Source of the DNA: Streptomyces longhuiensis | Lineage (GTDB): Bacteria > Actinomycetota > Actinomycetes > Streptomycetales > Streptomycetaceae | DNA length: 64,000 bases | Direction of reading: 5' to 3' | NCBI RefSeq assembly: GCF_020616555.1 | Contig: NZ_CP085173.1 | Coordinates: 6,588,001-6,652,000, forward strand | Shown here: positions 45,768-54,167 of the stretch, in pieces | Layout: each line of letters begins with the position of its first letter | How positions within the stretch are numbered: the stretch's first letter is position 1 | Program-made: the position numbers and the translations under genes | Notes under the pieces: model-generated | Database searches by the model: none | The model's input: the letters and a program-made list of their open reading frames with translations, nothing else | What the model was told of the DNA's origin: nothing

Positions 45768-46126
45768 CGGGAGCGCGAGGCGAGCACGTCGTCCATCCGG
45801 CCCTCGACGAACTGGATGAGGGTGAGCAGCCGTTCGGAGATCTCGCGTCCGAGCGGCGTCAGCTCGTAGTCCACGCGCGGCGGGTTGGTCGGCTGCGCCT
45901 CGCGGTGCACGAGGCCGTCGCGCTCCAGCGCGTGCAGGGTCTGCGACAGCATCTTCTCGCTCACGCCGTCCACGCGGCGCCGCAGCTCGTTGAAGCGGAA
46001 GCTGCCCTCGTGCAGCGCCCCGAGCGTGAGCGCACCCCAACGGCCCGTCACGTGCTCGAGGGTGCCGCGGGACGGACACTGCCGGGAGAACACGTCGTAC
46101 GCGAGGTCGCCACCGCTCGATTCCAT
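45734..46126 (-). CDS. HxlR-family transcriptional regulator
   Basis: A 130-residue winged-helix regulator of the HxlR/DUF24 type. [17 protein letters not shown] has the conserved Cys used for redox or electrophile sensing. It is followed by [22 protein letters not shown] (recognition helix) and [10 protein letters not shown]. It ends inside the mutM 3' end, on the opposite strand. Targets are unknown; HxlR genes often act on a neighbour, here possibly the CAP-domain gene upstream on the same strand. Confidence 0.92.
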   Translation of the reverse strand: MESSGGDLAYDVFSRQCPSRGTLEHVTGRWGALTLGALHEGSFRFNELRRRVDGVSEKMLSQTLHALERDGLVHREAQPTNPPRVDYELTPLGREISERLLTLIQFVEGRMDDVLASRSRYDTDGARGGR

Positions 46127-46198
46127 GCGGCAAGCGTACTCCGGCGCAGCGCGAACCTCAGGGGTGCGCTAACTCATGGTAAGTGCGGGTCGTCGGCG

Positions 46199-47305
46199 TC
46201 AGAAGCCGAAGTCCTGCGTCCACCACGGGCCGCCCGACCCGAAGTGCACGCCGACACCCAGCGTCTTGTAGTCGCAGTTGAGGATGTTCGCGCGGTGGCC
46301 GGGGCTGTTCATCCAGGAGTCCATGACGGACTGGGCGTTGGCCTGGCCACGGGCTATGTTCTCGCCGCCGAGGTCCGTTATGCCGGCCTTCTTCGCGCGG
46401 TCCCAGGGGGTCGCGCCGTCCGGGTCGGTGTGGTCGAAGAAGCCGCGCGCCGCCATGTCCTCGCTGAAGTTCCCGGCGAGGGAGGCGAGGCCGCTGTCCG
46501 CGGTCACCGGGCTGCAGCCGACCTTGGCCCGTTCCGTGTTGACCAGCGCGAGCACCTGGGCCTCGGCCGACGCCTCGCCGGACGGGGCCTTCAGGCTGGG
46601 CGCGGTCACCGGGGGCGTCGGCTTCGTGGTGGCGGTCTTCGAAGGGGTCGCGGTCCTGGGCGAGGTCGCCGTGCCGCCGGAACCGGAGGACTTGCTCGGT
46701 GACGCGGTCTTCGACGGGGTCGAAGACGGCTTCGACGAAGACCGCGAAGGCGAGGCGGAAGGAGAGTCCGAGCGCTCCGCGCTGCGGCTCGCGGAGGTTG
46801 GGGCGCGGTCGGCGCTGCCGTCCGTACCGCCCTGCGTCTGGAGCCCTGAGGGGGAGTCGGCGGCGCGCACCTTGTCGGCGCCGTCGCCGCCGCCCAGCGA
46901 GTAGTTGTCCATGCCGGGGACCACCCCGGTGGCCACTGCGACGGCGCCCATCGCCACGGCGGCCGAGACTCCGAGGAGTCCCGTCCGCACCGGCCTGGCG
47001 GCGCGCTTCCTGCGGCGGTGCGAGCTGCTGCCCGGGCTCCCGGAAGGTGCGTACGCGGCCTGGGGCTCGCCCGGGTAGGCCTCGTCGAAGGCCCACCCCG
47101 GGTCACCGTTCGCCGACCCCCGCGGGCCCGTGCCGTACGGGCCGGCGAATCCGCCGCCGGCGTACCTCTCCTCGTGCGCGCCGCCGTACGCGCCGGTCTG
47201 CCCGGCCTCGTACGTATCGTCGTGCCCGGCATACGAACCGGCCGTGCTGTCCGTGGCGCGACCCGTGGCGGCGCGGCCGGCGTCGGAGCGTCGGTGGCGT
47301 CCCAT
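46199..47305 (-). CDS. membrane-anchored or secreted CAP (SCP/PR1)-domain protein
   Basis: A 368-residue protein. A ~125-residue cytoplasmic Gly/Tyr-rich region is followed by a membrane segment (LLGVSAAVAMGAVAVATGVV), a Ser/Thr/Pro/Lys-rich linker, and a C-terminal CAP domain (VLALVNTERAKVGCSP; FFDHTDPDGATPWDRA; GGENIARG; NSPGHRANILN). It ends WWTQDFGF. The CAP domain is outside the cell. ATG 47305 has GAGGAAGG upstream; a GTG 14 codons earlier overlaps the palindrome. Function of bacterial CAP proteins is largely unknown. Confidence 0.92.
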   Translation of the reverse strand: MGRHRRSDAGRAATGRATDSTAGSYAGHDDTYEAGQTGAYGGAHEERYAGGGFAGPYGTGPRGSANGDPGWAFDEAYPGEPQAAYAPSGSPGSSSHRRRKRAARPVRTGLLGVSAAVAMGAVAVATGVVPGMDNYSLGGGDGADKVRAADSPSGLQTQGGTDGSADRAPTSASRSAERSDSPSASPSRSSSKPSSTPSKTASPSKSSGSGGTATSPRTATPSKTATTKPTPPVTAPSLKAPSGEASAEAQVLALVNTERAKVGCSPVTADSGLASLAGNFSEDMAARGFFDHTDPDGATPWDRAKKAGITDLGGENIARGQANAQSVMDSWMNSPGHRANILNCDYKTLGVGVHFGSGGPWWTQDFGF

Positions 47306-47338
47306 CTTGTGGCCTTCCTCGTCCTCGCTGTGGTCAAC

Positions 47339-47364
47339 GTGACTCACCCGTACGGGTGAGTCAC
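47339..47364. promoter_or_regulatory. perfect 26-bp palindrome between the CAP-protein and acylphosphatase genes
   Basis: The half-site GTGACTCACCCGT meets its exact complement at 47351|47352. With one mismatch it extends to 34 bp (47335-47368). It lies 34 bp upstream of the CAP gene and 76 bp from acyP, in a divergent promoter region. It could be an operator for a dimeric regulator, or a very strong RNA hairpin in the CAP leader. It does not match boxes I know. Confidence 0.75.
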
Positions 47365-47439
47365 ATTGGTCCGGGACGGTACCCCAAGACGCATGGGGGC
47401 GAAGTGCTCCGGGTGCAATTGGCCGGTTAGCGTGCCCCT

Positions 47440-47721
47440 ATGAACGAAGACGTACGCATCACCGCCTGGGTGCGCGGACGCGTCCAACGTGTGGGTTTTC
47501 GATGGTTCACGCGGGCGAAGGCTCTTGAGATCGGCGGCCTGAGTGGCTTTGCTCTCAATTTGGACGACGGTCGGGTCCAGGTCGTCGCGGAGGGGCCGCG
47601 CGAGAGTTGTCAGGGCCTTCTCGACTGGCTCCGCGACGGCGACACACCCGGGAGGGTTGACGGAGTCACGGAGATCTGGGACGCCCCGCGCGGCGGATAC
47701 GCCGACTTCGCCATTCGCTGA
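47440..47721 (+). CDS. acyP: acylphosphatase
   Basis: A 93-residue acylphosphatase hydrolysing carboxyl-phosphate bonds. The catalytic Arg is in [15 protein letters not shown] and Asn in [21 protein letters not shown] 47440. It is usually found next to smc and mutM in actinobacteria, as here. Confidence 0.95.
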   Translation: MNEDVRITAWVRGRVQRVGFRWFTRAKALEIGGLSGFALNLDDGRVQVVAEGPRESCQGLLDWLRDGDTPGRVDGVTEIWDAPRGGYADFAIR

Positions 47722-48102
47722 GAAGGATGCGCAGGCCAGGACCCTGAGAGGCGTTCATGACATGCTCCGGGCAACTGCGCGGGGCATGAATGACCTGGTG
47801 GTTGCCAATAAGAGCTTGTCGTGGCAGGCTCGCGAAGTAAGGATGATCTCGACGCCCGCAGGGGCCCGAAGTGAGGCCGCGCCGAAGTTTTCACGGCGCA
47901 GAGCCCCCGGGCTTACCCGCCGATACGGGGTGTGATCGTGTTGACCGTCAAACTTTTTGGTGAGACTCTGGAAGCCCCGCGCACCTTAGCTGTTTGGCAT
48001 GTATGAACGGCAGCAAGACAACGAGTGCCAAGCACCGCGGGTGCGAATCCCTCACGACCCACACCGCTTCGGTCGGTCACTCATTGTGGAGGACCATCCA
48101 TC
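47722..48102. promoter_or_regulatory. 381-bp region without a clear gene; probable promoter
   Basis: TTGACC at 47941-47946 with GACTCT 17 bp downstream is a possible promoter for the small gene at 48103. A TTGGCA/TGCCAA pairing surrounds 47993-48036 and could be a leader structure. A 57-codon open frame at 47762 has no coding character that I trust. Confidence 0.35.
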
Positions 48103-48306
48103 ATGGCAAAGGCGCTTCTCGGTTACGTCGGCGGTTCCGACCCGCGACTCCTCGCCGAGATGCGACGGCTCCAGCAGCGCGTCCAGGACCTTGAGTCCGA
48201 ACTCGTTCGGATCCAGTCCGAGAACGACGCGCTCGCGGCTGCCGCTTCTCACGAATCGCTCCTCGAGAGCATCGACGTACCCCAGGCGGAGCCTGCGCTC
48301 ACCTGA
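48103..48306 (+). CDS. small coiled-coil protein, unknown function
   Basis: A 67-residue protein. After MAKALLGYVGGSDPRLLAEM it forms a short coiled coil (RRLQQRVQDLESELVRIQSENDAL) and ends acidic. ATG 48103 has GGAGGA 9 nt upstream. The GYVGG-x-DPRL start is, from memory, conserved in actinobacteria. A strong terminator follows, so it is a monocistronic gene. Function unknown. Confidence 0.8.
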   Translation: MAKALLGYVGGSDPRLLAEMRRLQQRVQDLESELVRIQSENDALAAAASHESLLESIDVPQAEPALT

Positions 48307-48380
48307 CCACATCCCGCACACGACACCAGTGGTCAGGCAGCCCTTTCATCAAGCCGCTTGATCATATTTCTCAGATCTGC

Positions 48381-48402
48381 AAGGGACGCTTTCGCGTCCC
48401 TT
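48381..48402 (+). terminator. terminator before smc
   Basis: A 9-bp stem (AAGGGACGC, 48381-48389, with 48394-48402), TTTC loop, is followed by CTTTCTGACTTTT. This is the most classical terminator in the window. Confidence 0.92.
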
Positions 48403-48561
48403 CTTTCTGACTTTTCGCTCCCCATGCGCCGCCCCGTACCGCGCCCCCCGAATGCTCCGCGCGTCGACGTCTTTCTTTAACGTCTGATGTGCCCTGCACT
48501 TTCCTGGGCGAAACCGCGGGTTCATGGAGTGAGACACACGCGGCGGGTAGAGTCCGGCGGC

Positions 48562-51500
48562 GTGCACCTCAAGGCCCTGACCCTGCGCGGGTTCAAATCG
48601 TTCGCCTCGGCCACCACACTGCGGTTCGAGCCGGGCATCACCTGCGTCGTCGGCCCCAATGGCTCGGGCAAGTCCAATGTCGTGGACGCCCTCAGCTGGG
48701 TCATGGGCGAGCAGGGCGCGAAGTCGCTGCGCGGCGGCAAGATGGAGGACGTCATCTTCGCCGGCACGACCGGGCGCCCGCCGCTCGGCCGCGCCGAGGT
48801 GTCGCTGACCATCGACAACTCCGACGGCGCGCTGCCGATCGAGTACGCCGAGGTCACCATCACGCGGATCATGTTCCGCAACGGCGGCAGCGAATACCAG
48901 ATCAACGGTGATACGTGCCGGCTGCTCGACATCCAGGAGTTGCTGTCCGACTCCGGTATCGGGCGCGAGATGCACGTCATCGTCGGCCAGGGTCAGCTCG
49001 ACTCCGTGCTGCACGCCGACCCGATGGGACGCAGGGCGTTCATCGAAGAGGCCGCCGGTGTCCTCAAGCACCGCAAGCGCAAGGAGAAGGCGCTGCGGAA
49101 GCTGGACGCGATGCAGGCCAACCTCGCGCGCGTGCAGGACCTCAACGACGAGTTGCGGCGGCAGTTGAAGCCGCTCGGGCGCCAGGCCGCCGTCGCGCGC
49201 CGCGCCGCCGTGATCCAGGCCGACCTCCGTGACGCGCGGCTGCGGCTCCTCGCCGACGACCTCGTACGCATGCGGGGTGCGCTGCGCGCCGAGATCGAGG
49301 ACGAGGCGGCGCTCAAGGAACGCAAGGACGCCGCCGAGGCCGAGCTGAAGAAGGCACTCCAGCGCGAGGCGCTCCTGGAGGCCGAGGTCCGGCAGCTCAC
49401 GCCGCGGCTCCAGCGCGCCCAGCAGACCTGGTACGAGCTGTCGCAGCTGGCCGAGCGGGTACGTGGCACCGTCTCGCTGGCGGACGCGCGGGTCAAGAGC
49501 GCGACGTCCGCCCCCGCGGAGGAGCGGCGCGGGCGCGACCCCGAGGACATGGAGCGCGAGGCCGCCCGGATCCGTGAGCAGGAGGCCGAACTGGAGGCCG
49601 CCCTCGAAGCGGCAGAGCGCGCCCTCGACGACACGGTGGCCCACCGGGCCGATCTGGAACGGGAGTTGGCGGCCGAGGAGCGCCGGCTCAAGGACGCCGC
49701 CCGGGCCATCGCGGACCGGCGCGAGGGGCTCGCGCGGCTGAACGGGCAGGTCAACGCAGCCCGTTCACGGGCCGCCGCGGCGCAGTCCGAGATCGACCGG
49801 CTGGCCGCCGCGCGGGACGAGGCGCGGGAGCGGGCCGTCGCGGCGCAGGAGGAGTACGAGCAGCTCAAGGCCGAGGTCGACGGGCTCGACGCCGGGGACG
49901 CGGAGCTCGGGGACCGGCACGACGCGGCCAGGGCCGGCCTCGCCGATGCGGAGTCCGCGCTGACGGCGGCCCGGGAGGCCTTGACGTCCGCGGAGCGCAA
50001 GCGGGCGGCGGTTTCGGCCCGGCACGACGCCCTCGCGCTCGGGCTGCGCCGCAAGGACGGCACCGGCGCGCTGCTCGGCGCCCGCGACCGCCTGACCGGA
50101 GTCCTCGGCCCCGCGGCCGAACTGCTCTCCGTCACCCCCGGCTTCGAGGTCCCGGTCGCCGCGGCGTTCGGCGCCGCGGCCGACGCCATCGCCGTGACCA
50201 CGCCCGCCTCCGCCGCGGAAGCGATCCGCCTCCTGCGCAAACAGGACGCGGGGCGAGCGGCACTGCTGCTGGCGGCGGAGGAGGACGCGTCCGGTGTGGC
50301 CGGGGGCGAGCCCGCGTCGTCGGCTGGGGGGTCCCCTCTTGGCGGCGGTCCCCTTGGTGGCGGGTCCGTGGGCGGCGGGCCCGGGGCTGGTGGTGACGGT
50401 GGCGTTGCCCATGCGGAGTGGGGTGCGTCGGAGGCCGGGGCTGTCGGTGGCGGCACCGGCGTCGGTGCCGGACCGGGAGGCGTATCGCATTCGGCGACGG
50501 GGACTTCGGAGGCCGGGGCGGTCGACGACGGCGACGGGTCCGGTGACCTCGGGAGTGCGTCCCCGGGACGGCACGCGCGGGGCGGGGACGGGCCGCCGCT
50601 CGTGGCCGATCTCGTGCGGGGACCTGCCGAGTTGATGCCTGCCGTGCGGCGGTTGCTGCGGGGGATCGTGGTCGTCGGGACGCTCGAGGATGCCGAGGAT
50701 CTCGTCTACGCGCGGCCCGAGCTGACCGCCGTCACCGCTGAAGGGGACCTGCTCGGGGCGCACTTCGCTCAGGGCGGTTCCGCCGGGGCGCCCAGTCTTC
50801 TCGAGGTGCAGGCCTCCGTCGACGAGGCCGCGGGCGAGCTGACCGAGCTCGGGGTGCGGTGCGAGGAGCTGGCCGAGGCGCAGCACAGCGCGGTCGCACG
50901 GCGCGCGGAGGCAGCAGCGCTCGTGGAGGAGTTGGGGGAGCGGCGCCGGGCCGCCGACCGGGAGAAGTCGTCCGTGGCACAGCAGCTCGGCCGCCTGTCC
51001 GGACAGGCGCGGGGCGCTGCCGGGGAGGCCGAGCGCAGCGCCGCCGCGGCCGCCAAGGCGCAGGACGCGCTGGAGAGGGCCGTACAGGACGCCGAGGAGC
51101 TGGCCGAACGGCTCGCCGTCGCCGAGGAGATGCCGGCCGACGAGGAGCCGGACACCGCGGTACGCGACCGGCTCGCCGCCGACGGGGCCAATGCCCGCCA
51201 GACCGAGATGGAGGCCCGGCTCCAGGCGCGTACGCACGAGGAGCGAGTGAAGGGCCTCGCAGGACGCGCCGATTCGCTGGACCGGGCGGCCCGTGCGGAG
51301 CGCGAGGCACGCGCGCGTGCGGAACGGCAGCGCTCCCGGCTGCGCCACGAGGCAGCCGTGGCCGAGGCGGTGGCCTCCGGTGCCCGGCAGCTTCTCGCCC
51401 ACGTGGAGGTCTCGGTCGGACGGGCCGAGCAGGAGCGGGTGTCCGCCGAGAGCGCCAAGGGCGAGCGGGAGCGGGCGCTCGTCACCGAGCGGGCCCGGGG

Positions 51501-52392
51501 CCGGGATCTGAAGGCGGAGCTCGACAAGCTGACGGACTCGGTGCACCGGGGCGAGGTGCTCGGCGCCGAGAAGCGGCTGCGGATCGAGCAGCTGGAGGCA
51601 AAGGCGCTGGAGGAACTCGGTGTCGAACCGGCGGGGCTCGTGGCGGAGTACGGGCCGCGGCAGCCCGTACCGCCCTCGCTTCCTGCCGAGGGCGAGGAAC
51701 TGCCCGACGACCCCGAGCACCCCCGCAACCAGCCGCGGCCGTTCGTGCGCGCGGAGCAGGAGAAGCGGCTCAAGTCAGCCGAACGGGCGTATCAGCAGCT
51801 CGGCAAGGTGAATCCGCTGGCTCTCGAGGAGTTCGCCGCGCTGGAGGAGCGCCACAAGTTCCTCAGCGAGCAGCTCGAGGACCTGAAGAAGACGCGGAGC
51901 GATCTCCTTCAGGTGGTGAAGGAAGTCGACGAGCGCGTCGAGCAGGTCTTCACCGAGGCGTACCGGGACACGGCCCGGGAGTTCGAGGGCGTCTTCAGCC
52001 GGCTCTTCCCCGGAGGCGACGGACGGCTGATCCTGACCGATCCCGACAACATGCTCACCACGGGCGTCGATGTGGAGGCCCGCCCTCCGGGCAAGAAGGT
52101 CAAGCGGCTGTCGCTGCTCTCCGGTGGCGAGCGCTCCCTGACGGCGGTGGCGCTGCTCGTCTCGATCTTCAAGGCGCGACCGAGTCCCTTCTACGTGATG
52201 GACGAGGTCGAGGCCGCACTCGACGACACCAACCTCCAGCGGCTCATCCGCATCATGCAGGAGCTCCAGGAGGCCTCCCAGCTCATCGTGATCACGCACC
52301 AGAAGCGCACGATGGAGGTCGCCGACGCGCTCTACGGGGTGTCGATGCAGGGCGACGGTGTGTCGAAGGTGATCAGTCAGCGGCTGCGCTAG
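48562..52392 (+). CDS. smc: chromosome segregation ATPase SMC
   Basis: A 1276-residue SMC. Walker A is GPNGSGKS at 31-38. Two long coiled coils flank a hinge (about 520-720). The C-loop is LLSGGERSLTAVALL near 1187 and Walker B FYVMDEVEAALDD near 1210. SMC with ScpAB condenses and separates chromosomes, important at sporulation. GTG 48562 gives MHLKALTLRGFKSFA; upstream codons are not conserved. The hinge holds a ~105-residue Gly-rich insertion (574-681), making the protein ~90 residues longer than S. coelicolor SMC as I recall it. Confidence 0.96.
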   Translation: MHLKALTLRGFKSFASATTLRFEPGITCVVGPNGSGKSNVVDALSWVMGEQGAKSLRGGKMEDVIFAGTTGRPPLGRAEVSLTIDNSDGALPIEYAEVTITRIMFRNGGSEYQINGDTCRLLDIQELLSDSGIGREMHVIVGQGQLDSVLHADPMGRRAFIEEAAGVLKHRKRKEKALRKLDAMQANLARVQDLNDELRRQLKPLGRQAAVARRAAVIQADLRDARLRLLADDLVRMRGALRAEIEDEAALKERKDAAEAELKKALQREALLEAEVRQLTPRLQRAQQTWYELSQLAERVRGTVSLADARVKSATSAPAEERRGRDPEDMEREAARIREQEAELEAALEAAERALDDTVAHRADLERELAAEERRLKDAARAIADRREGLARLNGQVNAARSRAAAAQSEIDRLAAARDEARERAVAAQEEYEQLKAEVDGLDAGDAELGDRHDAARAGLADAESALTAAREALTSAERKRAAVSARHDALALGLRRKDGTGALLGARDRLTGVLGPAAELLSVTPGFEVPVAAAFGAAADAIAVTTPASAAEAIRLLRKQDAGRAALLLAAEEDASGVAGGEPASSAGGSPLGGGPLGGGSVGGGPGAGGDGGVAHAEWGASEAGAVGGGTGVGAGPGGVSHSATGTSEAGAVDDGDGSGDLGSASPGRHARGGDGPPLVADLVRGPAELMPAVRRLLRGIVVVGTLEDAEDLVYARPELTAVTAEGDLLGAHFAQGGSAGAPSLLEVQASVDEAAGELTELGVRCEELAEAQHSAVARRAEAAALVEELGERRRAADREKSSVAQQLGRLSGQARGAAGEAERSAAAAAKAQDALERAVQDAEELAERLAVAEEMPADEEPDTAVRDRLAADGANARQTEMEARLQARTHEERVKGLAGRADSLDRAARAEREARARAERQRSRLRHEAAVAEAVASGARQLLAHVEVSVGRAEQERVSAESAKGERERALVTERARGRDLKAELDKLTDSVHRGEVLGAEKRLRIEQLEAKALEELGVEPAGLVAEYGPRQPVPPSLPAEGEELPDDPEHPRNQPRPFVRAEQEKRLKSAERAYQQLGKVNPLALEEFAALEERHKFLSEQLEDLKKTRSDLLQVVKEVDERVEQVFTEAYRDTAREFEGVFSRLFPGGDGRLILTDPDNMLTTGVDVEARPPGKKVKRLSLLSGGERSLTAVALLVSIFKARPSPFYVMDEVEAALDDTNLQRLIRIMQELQEASQLIVITHQKRTMEVADALYGVSMQGDGVSKVISQRLR
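50281..50605 (+). other. Gly/Ala/Ser-rich low-complexity insertion in the SMC hinge
   Basis: Within smc, codons ~574-681 encode GG-x repeats (SPLGGGPLGGGSVGGGPG) with many GGT/GGG codons, unlike the GCC/CTG-rich flanks. Phrases such as SEAGAV recur (GASEAGAVGGG, GTSEAGAVDDG), suggesting internal duplication. The frame stays open through it. Confidence 0.85.
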
Positions 52393-52506
52393 ACGTACGC
52401 GGGTCGCCCGGAACCGATCACCGCTGCGCCCTGATCCCGGTGACCGGTGCCGTATCGGCGCCGGCGTCGGCGGCAGCATCAGCCCCAAGATCAACCACAG
52501 GTTGAT

Positions 52507-52521
52507 GTTCAATACTTGAAC
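52507..52521. promoter_or_regulatory. inverted repeat upstream of glcP promoter
   Basis: GTTCAA (52507-52512) and TTGAAC (52516-52521) are separated by TAC. It lies 45 bp upstream of the likely glcP -35, in a 310-bp gap after smc. A small dimeric regulator could bind here. Confidence 0.45.
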
Positions 52522-52565
52522 GATGCTCGCCACCAGGGCAGCTGAAGTTCACAGTTAGCCCCCTC

Positions 52566-52593
52566 TTGACTTCGAAACTTGAAGGCATAGTCT
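52566..52593 (+). promoter_or_regulatory. glcP promoter
   Basis: TTGACT (52566-52571) and TAGTCT (52588-52593) with a 16-bp spacer fit the main vegetative sigma. The start codon is ~110 bp downstream. Confidence 0.55.
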
Positions 52594-52702
52594 CTTCAGC
52601 GTTGCTTTTACCTTCAGGTGGTGGGCGGCGTGAAGTTGTGCGCCACTGGAAGGGCTCTCACCCCCACCCCCGGCACCGTTGCCGGTGGCCCGAGGAGTAC
52701 AC

Positions 52703-54127
52703 GTGACCAGCACAGCGAAGCCGCCGAGCGCCCGAGAGGCTCACCCCGATCATCTCGGCCATGTCATCTTCATCACGGCGGCGGCCGCGATGGGCGGCTT
52801 TCTCTTCGGCTACGACAGTTCCGTGATCAACGGAGCCGTCGAAGCCATCCGTGACCGGTACGACATCGGCTCCGGAACGCTCGCCCAGGTCATCGCCATC
52901 GCCCTGATCGGCTGTGCGATCGGCGCGGCCACCGCCGGCCGGATCGCGGACCGCATCGGCCGTATCCGCTGCATGCAGATCGCGGCCGTCCTCTTCACGA
53001 TCAGCGCCGTCGGCTCCGCGCTGCCCTTCGCCCTCTGGGACCTGGCCTTCTGGCGGATCGTCGGCGGTTTCGGCATCGGCATGGCCTCCGTCATCGGCCC
53101 GGCCTACATCGCCGAGGTCTCGCCGCCCGCCTACCGCGGCCGTCTCGGCTCGTTCCAGCAGGCCGCGATCGTCGTCGGCATCGCCATCTCGCAGCTCGTC
53201 AACTACGGCATCCTGCAGGCCGCCGGCGGCGACCAGCGTGGCCAGGTCCTGGGCCTCGAGGCCTGGCAGGTCATGCTCGGCGTGATGGTCATCCCGGCCG
53301 TTCTCTACGGCATGCTGTCCTTCGCGATCCCCGAGTCGCCGCGCTTCCTCATCTCGGTCGGCCGCGAGGCCAAGGCCAAGGAGATCCTCGCCGAGGTCGA
53401 GGGCACGAAGGTCGACCTGGACGCCCGCGTCGCCGAGATCGAGCACGCGATGAAGAGCGAGCACAAGTCCACGTTCAAGGACCTGCTCTCCGGCAAGGGC
53501 AACGGCGGTCTCTACTTCAAGCCGATCGTCTGGATCGGCATCGGCCTCTCGGTGTTCCAGCAGTTCGTCGGCATCAACGTCGCGTTCTACTACTCCTCGA
53601 CGCTGTGGCAGTCGGTCGGCGTGAACCCGACGGACTCGTTCTTCTACTCGTTCACCACGTCGATCATCAACATCATCGGTACCGTGATCGCGATGCTCCT
53701 GGTGGACCGCGTCGGCCGTAAGCCGCTGGCCCTGGTCGGTTCCGCCGGCATGGTCATCGGTCTCGCGCTGGAGGCCTGGGCGTTCTCGTACGACCTGGTG
53801 GACGGCAAGCTGCCGGCCACGCAGGGCTGGGTCGCCCTGATCGCGGCCCACTTCTTCGTCCTGTTCTTCGCCCTGTCGTGGGGTGTCGTCGTCTGGGTCT
53901 TCCTCGGCGAGATGTTCCCGAACAAGATCCGTGCCGCGGCGCTCGGCGTGGCCGCGTCCGCGCAGTGGATCGCCAACTGGGCCATCACCGCGAGCTTCCC
54001 GTCGCTGGCCGACTGGAACCTCTCCGGGACGTACATCATTTACACGATCTTCGCCGCGCTCTCGATCCCCTTCGTTCTCAAGTTCGTGAAGGAGACCAAG
54101 GGCAAGGCGTTGGAGGAGATGGGTTAA
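52703..54127 (+). CDS. glcP: glucose permease (MFS sugar:H+ symporter)
   Basis: A 474-residue, 12-segment sugar transporter. It has the MFS loop GRIADRIGR(I), the sugar-porter motifs PESPRFL and FQQFVGINVAFYYSS, VDRVGRKPLAL and the KETKGKALEEM end. GlcP is the main glucose uptake system of Streptomyces, which lacks a glucose PTS, and feeds glucokinase-based carbon repression. GTG 52703 has GAGGAG upstream. From memory S. coelicolor has glcP at the same spot next to smc. Confidence 0.95.
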   Translation: MTSTAKPPSAREAHPDHLGHVIFITAAAAMGGFLFGYDSSVINGAVEAIRDRYDIGSGTLAQVIAIALIGCAIGAATAGRIADRIGRIRCMQIAAVLFTISAVGSALPFALWDLAFWRIVGGFGIGMASVIGPAYIAEVSPPAYRGRLGSFQQAAIVVGIAISQLVNYGILQAAGGDQRGQVLGLEAWQVMLGVMVIPAVLYGMLSFAIPESPRFLISVGREAKAKEILAEVEGTKVDLDARVAEIEHAMKSEHKSTFKDLLSGKGNGGLYFKPIVWIGIGLSVFQQFVGINVAFYYSSTLWQSVGVNPTDSFFYSFTTSIINIIGTVIAMLLVDRVGRKPLALVGSAGMVIGLALEAWAFSYDLVDGKLPATQGWVALIAAHFFVLFFALSWGVVVWVFLGEMFPNKIRAAALGVAASAQWIANWAITASFPSLADWNLSGTYIIYTIFAALSIPFVLKFVKETKGKALEEMG

Positions 54128-54167
54128 GTCCCCGCTGCCATCTCCTCACCCTCGTCACTGCCCCGGC

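Noticed and set aside
47762..47935. 57-codon open frame after acyP
   Set aside because: Weak ribosome-binding site, no conserved features and atypical codon positions; treated as intergenic.
48030..48060. tRNA T-arm-like sequence GGGTGCGAATCCCTC
   Set aside because: No matching acceptor, D or anticodon arms can be built around it.
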